Source of the DNA: Yamagishiella unicocca | Lineage: Eukaryota; Chlorophyta; Chlorophyceae; Chlamydomonadales; Volvocaceae | Direction of reading: 5' to 3' | Assembly (NCBI GenBank): GCA_003116995.1 | Contig: BDSL01000025.1 | Coordinates: 62,001 to 126,000, forward strand | Length of the DNA: 64,000 nt | Part shown: piece after piece, positions 44,361 through 55,632 of the stretch | Numbering within the stretch: the first letter of the stretch is position 1 | Layout of the letters: each line of letters starts with the position of its first letter | Translations under genes and position numbers: made by a program | Notes under the pieces: generated by a model | What the model was told of the DNA's origin: nothing | The model's input: the letters and a program-made list of their open reading frames with translations, nothing else | Databases searched by the model: none

Positions 44361-45875
44361 TAGGCGCAGAAATCAAGTAAAAGAAAATTACAGCAACTTT
44401 GAATAAATAGATGAGGAACACTTGGCTCAACGAGTCCTAACTCATTGCGTGGACTCCCGCCAAAGTGGCCTAGGGTGGTCGTTGTCAACCAACTTGCAGG
44501 ACCGAGTGTTGCGGCCATCCTTCTTTACATTTTGGGTTTGAGCGCATCATATCACCGCCTTTATGCGTTTGGACCAGGAACCCCTATGGCGTAGAAGTAC
44601 TCGCTGCCGGTTGGCCCCTAACTAGAGGAGACTCCCAGGGAGGCCCAGGGTGCTGCCCCAGCTACCCGCCGGCTACCGGTATGCAATAACAGTGTGAACT
44701 CCGTAATTGGCATGAGAAAAGGATCTGCCAAACAGCAAGGGCACGTAAGGGGCCATGGTGCATGACTACACATGACTGTCGGCTTACCCACGTCACACTC
44801 TCACGCACGCGGCAGAATGCACGCTGCCGCAGTCATCCCTCGCCGAGTGCAAATTGCTGTTTCTGGGCGTCCCATCCCTGCACGGCATGCAGGGCGCCCC
44901 TGCCGCATACGCGCAGTGGTTCATGTGGTCCTCTGGGGTGGCAACTTTGAGCATAGCCTTGGGAAGGGTCCGGATAGCAACTGAATTGCCACCATAATCC
45001 CGGGATCGTTATCAACACCGTCGGCCCTGGTACAGCCCCGGATATTGAGCCGTACAGATGGGCGCAAGCCGCAAGCGATGCCAACCATCAATGAATAGCT
45101 GGTTTACAGGTGCGTTCCTGCTGAGCTTCCTGTGCGTGTCACCTGAGCCGCCTGCGTGCGCCGCCTACCTCAAACGCCGGGGCTGCCTGAGCTATCTACC
45201 AGCTGCGCCTGTGCCGGCCTCACTGCATGCATACACCACGTGCACCACTGCCGGCGGGGCCAAGTTACCAATGCCGCGGGTTCTGCTTCCGTACCAGAGG
45301 CGTGGATACATCGGTGATGTAAGGTTAATTGGGTGATGGTAATATAGTTCTGCGTTGTGGGTATGCTTGCATGCTTGCACGGTTCGCAACGTGATTGCTG
45401 TGCAAAGCGCTGGTTGCTCTCATTACAGTACAATGTTGACACATAGTGCCTTCGTTTGACTTTGCTTAATAGCGCAAAAACTCTGCTTTCTGGATATTGA
45501 CAAGTTTTAGCGTGAAATGCATGTCCGTCTTTCCCACTGACTTCTCCTTACAGCAAGCTCGGTGTAGCTCGAAATAACAACAGAGATTCTGGAGAAATGA
45601 AGAAGATGCGGCCTGGGCTTGGATTACAATCCGACCTTTCAAAAATCGCCCCGGATCCATCGCCCACACGGCTGGATTTCATCTCCCCCCCCGTACGTCG
45701 CTAAACACGGCGATCCATCGTGACTGAATTCCTGCTTACTGATTTTGGCAAAGCGGCTCGGCTCCGAACTGTGTCATATACAAACATATATGAGAATCGA
45801 TGTACGATAAATTCTTAAGAGAACCTAATGCATCATTAAAAGCCCAACTTTGACCCGTCCGAGGCTCAATCGAAC
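44361..45875. other. Spacer between RNase H2C and the 70-residue gene
   Basis: Divergent promoter space of about 1.5 kb. Open frames at 44762-44984 and 45058-45336 show no motif, and no neighbouring exon extends them. Confidence 0.4.
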
Positions 45876-46184
45876 ATGGCTGCTCGGCCCTTTCTCGAGC
45901 CTTTTGAATACCAGATAGGCTCTGGCGATGTCCCCAAGCACGGAGGCGCACAGGACCCCGCAGCTGTCACGCCGAAGCTGATCGCCGAGGTCCTCGTCGT
46001 GAACAAGGTTCAGGCGCTGAAAGGCAAGTGGACGTGTCCTAGTTTTTGTTTCTGTGTCCCTGATGTCGCTCGCTGGCTCCGCAGCTTGTTGAGCCGAGAA
46101 CCCACCATGTTCTGCCCAGGTCTCGAACTTCCTGTATTGCAGTATTACCAGGAACAGGAGTGGGATGTGGGCAGAAGGTTCTGA
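45876..46184 (+). CDS. Unknown 70-residue protein
   Basis: Two exons, 45876-46023 and 46120-46184, joined over a GC-AG intron (donor GCAAGT). It reads MAARPFLEPFEYQIGSGDVP at the start and YYQEQEWDVGRRF at the end, with a hydrophobic helix LIAEVLVVNKVQALKG. Reading through without splicing also stays open to the same stop, giving 102 residues. Not recognised. It sits 36 nt upstream of the next gene on the same strand, unusually close for a nuclear genome, so the two might share a transcript. Confidence 0.5.
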   Translation: MAARPFLEPFEYQIGSGDVPKHGGAQDPAAVTPKLIAEVLVVNKVQALKGKWTCPSFCFCVPDVARWLRSLLSREPTMFCPGLELPVLQYYQEQEWDVGRRF

Positions 46185-46220
46185 CACTTATGCAAACTCC
46201 CCCTTACACAACCCCCCACC

Positions 46221-47437
46221 ATGGCCACCATCACCGTAGGTGCTGGCGGATGTGACGTGGACATGGCACGCATTGAGGAGTTGTTCGCCATCCAGAAGGC
46301 GGAGTTCATGGGCGCCATCAAAAAGGTGGAGGGGAGGGTGCAGCAGCTGCTGGGGAGCATGGAGCAGATCGGGGCAACCCAGAAGCAAATGGCGGTGGAG
46401 ATGGTGACTATCATCCACAATGCCCACGCGCGGGCGCCACCGAAGCGTCCAATTCCTCCACGGAAGCAGGCCGAGGAGCCCCCTGCCTTCCTGAAGCAGA
46501 TGGGGATCGACAGCTTTGACAGCGTCAGCTTTGCGGCCATATCGGGGCGAGGGCCTGCCGTACCGGCCATGGTAAGGAGCGTTTTACAAGAATGTTGAAT
46601 GGCGTACTTCCCGAACTTAAACCCTAATATCCCATACCACTTCAGGCGGAGAAACTCTACAAGCTCGAGCTGGAGCATCTCCCAGATCCCATGGCACCTT
46701 GGCTTCCGGAGCCGGGAGCCGACGTCGTTACAGTGGTGGACCACGCCAAGGAATGGTGCCGGTTCATCATTATGACTGTCATGAATGACGAGGCCGACCC
46801 CGCTTCCATTTACTGGATTGACAAGTTTGTGCAGGCTGTAAATGGTCTAATGGACGAGCTGGTTAAATGGGGTAACCGGAAGGATGCCTCACCAAGGACC
46901 CGACAGTCCCCCGGTGTAAGTATCTCGAAACCCTATCGGCTGTGTTAAACCCTAAACTAATTTGTTAAACTATTTTTTAACAGGTGTGGGGCCATGGTAA
47001 CACCCCCATCCCCCCCGAGATCAAGCGTTTGCGCACGAACGCTGCTAAAGCGCTGTACGTTGAGGACCGGAAAAAGTACGGGTGGAGGCTGGACGCTCAG
47101 ACAGCCGAACTGGACGCCAGGAAGAAGCTTCTCCAGAGGCACAAAACAGAGAAGAAGGCGGAGGTAGGTATCATTCAGTAATCACTATACTTCCTGAAGC
47201 ACCATCCCCACCTTACGGAAGCACTGTCCCCACATACAGGAAGCACCAGCCCAGCACCAGCCCGAGTGGAATCCTTTGGAGGACGGCGACACGGAGACGG
47301 AAGACAGCGAAGAGGAAGTACCGAAACCGAAGAGGAAGCCCGTGGTGCAGGGTGGGGGGGTGGAACGGACTCGTCGCGCGAACAGGGACCCAGGGGCCGA
47401 AACTGTCTTTGGACCTGTTAAGCTAGCCCGTTCGTGA
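46221..47437 (+). CDS. Unknown 332-residue protein with N-terminal coiled coil
   Basis: Four exons: 46221-46571, 46646-46915, 46984-47163, 47240-47437, all phase 0. Residues ~15-75 form a helix with heptads (IEELFAIQKAEFMGAIKKVE). A basic Pro-rich linker follows, then a Trp-containing helical region (LPDPMAPWLPEPG, YWIDKFVQAVNGLMDELVKW), then a Lys/Arg-rich helix (RKKYGWRLDAQTAELDARKK), and an acidic-then-basic tail with a likely nuclear signal (VPKPKRKP). I do not recognise the family. The introns are short and AT-richer than in neighbouring genes. A foldback repeat starts 146 nt after the stop, so a mobile-element origin is possible but unproven. Confidence 0.65.
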
Positions 47438-47582
47438 CATCAGGCATGCGTGGGATGATGCCCTACATCATTTGTTGTTCTCGGATGCCATGGCCGCCCA
47501 GGTGTTTTGTAGATCGGGTTCCCATGCTGACGCCCTATGGCATAAACGCGTCGGTTATGGGTCGTTTTGGCTGACCGAGGGT

Positions 47583-47873
47583 GTCGGTTATCGGGTGGTC
47601 GGTCAATCGTCGTTAGAGGGTCGGTAAACGGTTGTGTCGGTTACCGAGTGCAAGGGTAACCCAACCCGGTGGTTGGGTAAACGGGTACCCAACAGGTACC
47701 CCGGTTAACGAACCCTATGGTTGGGTTACAGTACCGTTTCTGGCTACCGACCCATGTAAACGGGTACCCAGGTTTACAAACCATGTGTTTTGGTACCCTT
47801 GCACCCATGCACTCGGTATCCCAAACGGGGGTTTAACACTCATTAACCGAAGATGACCCACCCGATAACCGAC
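47583..47873. repeat. Foldback (MITE-like) element
   Basis: GTCGGTTATCGGGTGG at 47583-47598 recurs as its exact reverse complement at 47858-47873. Internal arms also match imperfectly (TACCGAGTGCAAGGGTA near 47643 against its complement near 47797-47820; GGTAAACGGGTACCC near 47675 against its complement near 47754-47771). The result is a ~290-bp imperfect hairpin rich in GGTTA/GGTACC words. No transposase lies inside. Confidence 0.6.
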
Positions 47874-47986
47874 CCTACGGACTGGTTAACCCTGGTTACC
47901 CAGCCCGACCCGGCCTGGTTGTGAACAGCAGCAACGACAGATTGGCATCCATTCTGGTGTATTACAAAGCAGGACCAGCTGCACAG

Positions 47987-48206
47987 CTGTCCACGCTGTC
48001 ACCCGCCGCCCGCACACGGCTGTCCACGCTGTCACCCGCCGCCCGCACACAGCTGTCCACGCTGTCACCCGCCACCCGCACACAGCTGTCCACGCTGTCA
48101 CCCGCCGCCCGCACACAACTGTCCACACTGCCACCCGCCGCCCGCACACGGCTGTCCACGCTGCCACCCGCCGCCCGCACATGGCTGACCACGCTGTCAT
48201 CCACAC
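47987..48206. repeat. 33-bp minisatellite, about 6.7 units
   Basis: Units begin at 47987, 48020, 48053, 48086, 48119, 48152 and 48185 (partial). Because 33 is a multiple of three, the array is open on both strands. On plus it would encode LSTLSPAARTR/Q repeats in a frame open from 47921 to 48625, but that frame has no upstream ATG. Confidence 0.9.
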
Positions 48207-48764
48207 GTTTCTCACCCACTCTGTCACATGCAGTATGCATACCTTTGTCCACACTGTCAACCGCCGCCCACAAAAGGGTACACCAACAAACATGCCCTCC
48301 CATGTTGTCTACGTTGTTCCGATGCCTACCTATTATGAGGTCCCCATCAAAACCAGTCACCCCTGCCACGCTGCTATTATTGTGCCATATGTGGACACTG
48401 AGCGTGGTTGGAAAGTGTCATCAACGTCGCCTTGCTTGTACCAAACCCAGCCGCCTCTTTCGTGGTGGCGCCGGTCTTAGAAACCCCGCCGTGGCAGGCA
48501 CCACCACCACCTCAGGTGCCGGGAAGGGGTCAGTCCCCCTGGGGGCAGTGCCAGCACCCCTGCCTGCCTGTCCGCCTTCTGACCACCTGAGGACAAAACA
48601 ATGCATGCGAAAAGGATATTTTTAATCTCTCGTTTCAGGTTATTTTTACCGCACATCAATGGCCTGGGACAACAACGACGTCACTTAAGAGATCACGCTA
48701 TACAGTACAACAGGAGTCAAGTACGAATTCCTCTCACCTGCTCTGTGCCCCAGCTGTTATTTCA

Positions 48765-49216
48765 TCAGCAGCCACCACAACATCCTCCTCGTCCACAGCC
48801 AGATTGCACGTGACCGTCTTGTTGTGCATGCTTGTGAGTCTTCAGCAACTCCACCGTGTTACACCAAAGAGGCAGGTCCGGAATGGGAGGAAGATCGTGC
48901 TCGATGCGATGCTTGCCTACATCAATAGGATGAAACGGCCAAAGGAAACGCACATAAAACCACCTGGACAAGCTTGGCTAGCGTGGGTGATTCGCAGGTA
49001 CGTGTGAGCAACCAAACCGGCGGGGCAACTTGCATAGTGAACATTGCGAATAAATACAGTGATTATAAGCATAACAGGACTTACCTGAGGCAATTGTTTG
49101 ACTTGCGTGCGCTCTGTGGTGCAATCGCAGACACAATCGACGCAGCAGTCAAGGGTGTCACGCCCATTGCGGCGAGGAGGTCCCTTGCCTGCAAATCGTC
49201 AAGACGTATGACGAAT
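48765..49216 (-). CDS. Candidate partial gene with a SAM/HhH-like helical segment
   Basis: A minus-strand exon 49216-49085 has an AG acceptor and a strong GTAAGT donor. It reads LDDLQARDLLAAMGVTPLTA then ASIVSAIAP, which has the helix-loop-helix look of SAM-type domains. It joins in phase to a segment from about 48966 reading WFYVRFLWPFHPIDVGKHRI then DLPPIPDLPLWCNTVELLK, open to a stop at 48765. The 5' part was not found and the 3' end is unsure. It may be a remnant of a larger gene. Confidence 0.35.
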
Positions 49217-50782
49217 CTGGGGCACAAGCACACCCATGTCGCTCTCTTCCGGCTGGTCTGCCGGCTCCGCCACCTGGTGGATGACGGACAGGCAACAGCA
49301 TGTCCAAGATGGGTGCCTTCAACCCTGATACACGTTGCTGACGTGCATTCAGGACCCCTCAGGTGCGGCTGTCCCGCCCTGCGGGTGGTGAAGGACGACG
49401 ACGACGCTATGTACCCCTGTTGTTGATTGTTTCAGAGGTAAGTCGCGTCGTGCCTCTGTCGTTGAACATCTGATGATCACACGCTGCAGTGCCGCGTGTG
49501 GGTGACCTGGCGCCAACACAGGGGCAGCATGAGTGCGCCAGGTAGGGGTGCAGCTGCACGCGTGCGGGACCGCAACCAGCATTTGCGGCCAGGCAGCGGC
49601 CCTGGTCACCATGCCGCGAAGCAGGGGCTTCAGGCTGTGCTTGTGGCCACCGCCAACCATCAACTTGCCATGATTACTGCCACTGCGGGTGCAAGATCCT
49701 GCTGCAGAGGGGGGCCTGCAGAGGGGGCCCTTGTGGGGCCGACTTCCATATGCCGTGGGCTGCGTCCTGAAGCTGCCCGTGCGTGATGGCCGGCGGTGGT
49801 ATCGGTGGGGCCTTCACTGGCCCGGCGGCCAAGGATGGAGAAGCCGGCAGCCGTGACGTTGCGTAACATGGTATCGTCGGGCCGTCGGCCCTAGAGCAGC
49901 CGCCGAGGGTGTAAGGTACCGCCTTGCAAAACTTCACGGCAGCCGGCCAGCTAGCCAGTCAGCTAGGCAGTTGCAAGTCGCAGTCGTCCGCCCGATCCCG
50001 TGGCAACATGATGCCAAAACAGCAGGTAGCGGAGTCGGCAGAAGAGCCTGACATAGGTGGCTGATGGTTGATGCTGTGTAATACCCACGCAACCTTGCGG
50101 CAAATTTCACAGCTCAATGCACAAGAGAGGGACTACACGCTTTCTTTATCAAATCAGGGTAGGATATCAACTGTCTCCGGCAGATGGAGATTCACGTGCT
50201 TTGACCAACGCATGCACGTGGTGTTTGGGAAGCAGTGTGACGGTTGGCGATATGGGTCGATGCACAGTATCAACTGAATAAAAACCTATTAGTTGCAAGT
50301 GCAGCCGGGCTTGACTCGACAGAACCTTGCCGAGATGCGTCGAGATCAATGCGCGGGAAGCGGTTGTGCTGGAACAAAACAGAAGCATATCGCCACAGCC
50401 TAAAGGTACAATATCCTAATAAGACCAAAACACACATTACTTCTGTAGCATTCTGTTGGGCCCTAAACTTTGTCTTTAAATTCTGAAACGGTGGGATATA
50501 CCGAAGGACGGGAAAGAACATACGGTATCCCTGTGGTTAAAGAGCTCTAGTTGCCATTGGCACTTATCTTCTCTTACAAGCTTCAGCCAGCGCCTCTGCT
50601 TAGGGCTTCCGCTAAGGTCATCTTAGACAAGGGCTGTTCATCGAGGTCGCGACTCACTCTGACAGCACGAAAGCACACCAAACTTTGCGACTGGCCAAGA
50701 GGTTTTGTTGAAATCTTTTCTGGACATCCCAGCCCTGTGCTTTAAGCAACGCTGCTCAAAAGTGCGCCGAGGCGGACGAGAA
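49217..50782. other. Unassigned sequence upstream of the YqgE-like gene
   Basis: Several open frames around 49.3-49.9 kb on both strands are Gly/Ala/His-rich without motifs. Some may be upstream exons of the minus-strand candidate at 48765-49216. No exon could be fixed. Confidence 0.35.
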
Positions 50783-52781
50783 ATGGACTCCCGCGTCTCA
50801 AGCGGGCGCCAGGCATCCGTGAGCCGCCTGGCGGCAAGGTATGTTCCACTCGCGGCAATAGCGTGCCGTCCTAGTGCCGGCACTTACGCGTTTCCTGCCC
50901 GTGCAGCTCTCGGGTCAAGCGCTCAGCGTGTCGCTCGGTTTTTAGGGATGAAGCGTCAGAGGTAAGCGCTGTACATAGCTTTTAGAACTTGTTCCGGGTC
51001 GAGGCGTGAATCCGAGCGTTGACCTCGAAGCGGTTGCTGATTGCAGGGCTTTCCATCCTGCCGCTTCCCAACGACTGATGTGACCGGGCAGGTAAGCAAA
51101 GGTAGAAATACCTATATGTCGCGGTTCTGCCATAGCTGTTCCATGCTTTCCTCGCGACCGCGTCCTCTGAAACGGATGCCGCAAATGCTTCTGTAGGACT
51201 GGCGGGCCTTCCGCGCGCACCTGGTGGCTTGGGAACATACTGCACGACGCGCAGCCGAGCGCACATCGGCACTGCAGCGGCCCCCCTACCCGCCCCTCGT
51301 CTCGGGCGAGAGTTGGGCCCACCCGCTGGCCGAGCCCGAACAAGGGTGCTTGCTCCTGGCACGGCACGACACCATGCAATTCTTCACCGGATCCGTGATA
51401 CTGATTACTTCACACGGTGCGTACAGAAGAGATATAGAAGCCTCCCTTGCATTTGTGTATGTATCAACGGGCTTCAGCGCCACTGCACGGGGTTCCCCCC
51501 GGCCCAGCCTAAACCTCCGTGGCCTGCCTCATGCCCCGCAGACGACGATGTGGGCTCCGTGGGCTACGTCCTAAATAAGCCCTCCCCTCTCAAGGTGGAC
51601 GAGTTGCAAGTGCTTGGAGCGGCTTCAGGTAAGGGCGCAGCAGTGGCAGTACCGTAGCAGCGCCCGGGATGCAGGGGTGGACCCCTACTTGTCGGCAGCT
51701 GAGTCACGGCTACACCGCGTCAGCGTATCACGATTCGCCACCTAGGTGTCCTACCAAGCATTCGTTTGGTTGGCTGAACACTTGCCTGAGTGCTCAAGCC
51801 ACCGCGCCTTACACCTGGGCTACCGTATTGACGCCCAGTACACCTCCTGCGCTGCGGCACCATCAGGTTTCAAGGAGGCGTTCGGCAGCCAGCGCCTGCA
51901 CCTGGGCGGCCCCGTGCACCTGGACCACGTGACGCTGCTGCACCGCTTCGTGGGCATCAGCCGCAGCCACAAGATCGCGGACGGCATGTTCATGGGTGAG
52001 TGCGGCAGCCCCTCCCAAGCTTCTCCCAAGCTGAGGCTGGGCTGGGTGCCGGGCCAGCTGGCCCGCGGAGCCATGTGCGTGATGACTTGGCGGCATGCGT
52101 GTGACCAATGAGCACAGCGCAGCGCCGCAGCATTAGGCCGAGGGTAGGGTACGGGCGGCTGCCCACCGGTCCCTACCTAACCCCACACACCAGGCCGGCC
52201 GGGTACTCCTGCTCCGCTTCCTGTTTGCATCTTTACATGCGCACCAGCAAACTTGTCCAGTGGCGTACGATAGCGCCAGCACCTGATCTCCATCCTTCCT
52301 CCACTCGTGACAACACGACCCCGTGCGTCCGCCTCTGCACCGTGTCCGTGCCTCCCGCCGCTGACCTGCCCGCCCCTCCCGCCCTCCCACTCTGCGCCTC
52401 CCCCCGCTGACAGGCGGCCTGGCGGACGCCATTCGCATGGTGAAGGCCGGCATCGTCAGCCCCTCGGACTTCCACCTGGTCCTGGGCATGAGCGGTTGGG
52501 CTGCCGGGCAGCTGCGGGAGGAGATCAGCGCCGGCTACTGGCACGTCATCAGCGCCAGCCCCGACCTGGTGCTACCCGCCGCCTCCGCCTCCTCCTCGCC
52601 GTGCTCCTCGGCGTCTGCGTGCGCCTCGATGATGGTGCCGGAGGGCCAGCAGCCGCAGCAGCTGCAGCAGGAGGACGGCAGCCGGGGGGCCAGCGAGGGC
52701 GACGCCGGCAAGGGACGGCCCCCGACTGTGAGCTCCCCCATGTACAAGCGGATCGCCAGGCTGGCCGTGCGGGGGGCGTAG
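50783..52781 (+). CDS. YqgE/AlgH-like (DUF179) protein
   Basis: Exons 50783-50838, 50946-50961 (16 nt), 51197-51416, 51542-51628, a likely 51699-51724 (26 nt), 51746-51995 and 52414-52781; 340 residues. The two tiny exons are needed to keep frame and have proper borders. The family signature is clear: WAHPLAEPEQGCLLLA, FFTGSVILITSHDDDVGSVG then YVLNKPSPL, RLHLGGPVHLDHVTLLHRF, and MFMGGLADAIRMV, then LGMSGWAAGQLREEI. Plants keep such proteins in plastids. Bacterial AlgH/YqgE has no settled biochemical activity. A C-terminal Ser/Ala/Gln-rich tail of ~70 residues is not part of the domain. The start ATG gives no obvious transit peptide, so an upstream exon may be missing. TGTAA at 53174. Confidence 0.85.
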
Positions 52782-55085
52782 GCAGCAGCAGCTGTGGGGC
52801 GAGGCTTCGGAAGCTTCCGCGTTCCGCGCGGGAGTGTGATGTGCGGGTTGATGGGTTCGAGCGGGGGACTGGGTGGCCGCGGCAGGGGCCCTGCTGCGGG
52901 TCCGGTGGATGGACCGTGTTGTTGTTGTTGTTGTCCGGAGGAGGGGGGGCCTCACGCGCGTCATCACGGGCGGCGGGGGCGCACTCGCGCTGCCAGAATG
53001 TGTTTTGGGCTTTAATGTCATTTGTGTTTGTCCGGGATCTGTGGCCTTACGCGTTGTGGCCATGCCTCGAGCGGCGCCCGCCGGGCACGGAAGCGCTATT
53101 TTGCAGGGTCGATCCGTCGAGCGGTCCGTCGCGCACTTGTGACCCAAGCCGTTTGTTGATGCAAGGTACTTGATGTAAGGTACATGTCCTTGTGTACCTA
53201 TGTACCTAATGCTATCCGCTCGCTGGTTTCTAAGTGTCAGCGAGCAGGAGGAGTTTAGATTGCCAGCGCCCCGCCGCACATGAAGGACGGCCAGAGCGGT
53301 GTTGGGTGGCGGCCCTTGGCGAGGGCAGCGTCTTGAGCCTTTGTGAAGAAGAGAGAAGACCAAGTTGCCCGGCGGCGTGCCGGCAGACGTAGCTGTTTTT
53401 GGAAAGTACCTAGCAGATAAGCTATGCTTTTGGCGTAATAAATGCAGAGGGTTCAGGAGTTCGGACCAGACGTTCAGCGGTCCCTTCATACTGCTTGGAG
53501 GCACTGAGTGTTTCCGCATAGGTAGGTCATTACTGTACCATTCGGCCACCGAGCGGTGGCTGGTCGTCTGTTGGTGTACGGTACGTGTACATGTTGCCAT
53601 CTTGTAGAGTACGTTGATACGGTTATTAGAGAGAGTGTGAGACGCCATTACCGATGCCAGATGATGTAGCAGACCAGACCGTGCAAGCGGCGTCCCGTGG
53701 GTCACGCATCGAGGTGCGCTACAAATGCAGCGCATTGATGGTGCGCTTGTGGCGCACTAGGCGTATGTCGCAAAGGCGGGAGTCTTTTATCGCAGGCGGG
53801 TACCATTGTGTGAGTCGGTTGTACGGAGGGAAGCAGACATTTGGCCTTGTCAGTTAATAAGCGGCACGCGGGGTTTGATACTCATGATGCATCGGAGCCC
53901 CTAGTGTATCCTACAGTTCCCTTCTTGTGTAATCAAACGGCACTTCCGCGACAGTAATCAATCGCCACTTCCGCGGCACGCCACTTCGTACAACTCGCGG
54001 TACACACACCCGGTAACCCGGCTCAGACGCGGGCAATGAGCTAGCGGTGACTGCTAACCGTCCACGTGCCGCGATGCGCCAAACTATTGCCATCGCCGCG
54101 ACGCGAGCACTGGGCGCAGCACCCCACCCCACCCACAGCGCAGCATACATCACAGCGCAGTGCAGCAATACGCGCCCGAAGCCCGACTGACCCACAGCAC
54201 GTACGGCGCAGGTCACGAGTCGAGAGGCGATGCACCGACGTGCCGGGTCCATAACGATCACTCCTAGCTAGCGCGTTTTCCGTTCGCGCCACCAACACAC
54301 AGCGCCCGCCTCAGAACACGGCGCGCGGCCTCCGCCCCCTCCCCGCACGCGGAGCGCGGGGCGCGCACCCATGAAGCGAGCCGGGGCGCAGGAGCCCCTG
54401 CTGCCGTGGAAGGTCAAAGCGGTTACGCACTGGGCGGCTTACGCTCGTTGCGTATTTAGCCTCGTGAGTGAAAAAGAAGTAAGCGGCCGGCCATTGGCCT
54501 GCGTGCCGACGTCTCCCCTGGAGTCATCCATCCATCACCTCGCTCCATGTTCCATGGGGGCATGCACACACTTCGAGATAAGTTGCTGATCACTGTACAC
54601 AATTGCTGATCACTCTACACCACGAACAAAAGAATACGAGTACACATGTGCGTTTGTGCATGCGCCGGAGAGCCGTGAGTACGGGGTATCACGTGAGCCT
54701 CGCCCCCAAGCCCCTGAAACCGCAAATCGGCTGTCATGCACCTGACTAGTACGGTACGAGATCCAGGGCACGTCGCACTGTCCGCACGGTCCCCTCATCC
54801 ACCCATGGACTGTGCCGTACAATTGCTGAAAATCCACGCACTACCCCCTGATGCTGGCCCCTGCAACTGCGCACCGCGACCCACCCACTATGAATGCAAT
54901 CGGCGTGCCGACTTGCTAGCCGGACGCGCGGGCTGGATCCAGCGCGAGCCGGATCCAGCGCCCGATTCAAAAGCGCAGTCTGCATCTAATTCCAGGTGCA
55001 TGCAACGGCTTTGCGACGAACGTCCCTCAACCCCTTCCTCCTTACCCTGCAATCGAAGCTATCGGTACCCTCAGCCGAGCCCCAA

Positions 55086-55131
55086 ACGGAACCGGAACCG
55101 GACCGGAACCGGAACCTGGACCGGAACCGGA
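55086..55131. repeat. GGAACC/GACCGG simple repeat
   Basis: About seven imperfect hexamer units of GGAACC/GGACCG, self-complementary enough to fold. Confidence 0.8.
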
Positions 55132-55535
55132 CTGCATGCCGCTATCCGAGCGCTCATGGGCCCCTCATTGAGAACGCCGACCGGCCGGTGGTCATCACCC
55201 CCAAAACATCGCGCAGCGCGGCTTCGCCCCCTCCCCCACCACGGCAGCAAGTGACCACACGACGGTACCTCATGGCTGACATGGCATACACATTCGCCGT
55301 ACGTCACGCGCCGTACATACACCGCACGCTCCATAAACGAGGCTCGCGCCGCCACCCCCCTTGTGCTCGTCGCCTTGCCTTTCGCGCCCTGCTGCTCCCC
55401 CTCCCCCTCCTTCCCTCCGGTTTTCCTCCGTACACGGGCTTTCCTTGCAACCGCCTCCTCGGCCCCCTTCCCCTGCCATTCCGCACCGCGAAAGAACGGC
55501 GTGCGCCCATTTGCTTGCTCCTCCACCCCCCCGGT

Positions 55536-55576
55536 TTGTCGGCCGTGGATTCGCGGATTCGTTTTATAACCCCCCC
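55536..55576 (+). repeat. Dispersed repeat C copy
   Basis: GTCGGCCGTGGATTCGCGGA then TTCGTTTTATAACCC; best-preserved copy of this family, just beyond the stop of the methyltransferase gene, so probably in its 3' UTR. Confidence 0.65.
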
Positions 55577-55632
55577 CCCTCGGCTTCCTCGAACCCCCCC
55601 CGGGCTTTTATACCCCCGGACTGCCCTGTCAG

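Larger units (their letters stand above)
52782..55632. other. Convergent 3' region between YqgE-like and methyltransferase genes
   Basis: No supported gene. TGTAA at 53174-53178 can end the YqgE-like transcript. The plus-strand frame at 54371-54589 begins with AGAQEPLLPWKVKA, resembling a minus-strand frame near 29.6 kb. A CCGGAA-type short repeat lies at 55086-55131. Confidence 0.4.

Noticed and set aside
47987..48206. 33-bp direct repeats as a possible CRISPR array
   Set aside because: No unique spacers between units; a plain minisatellite.
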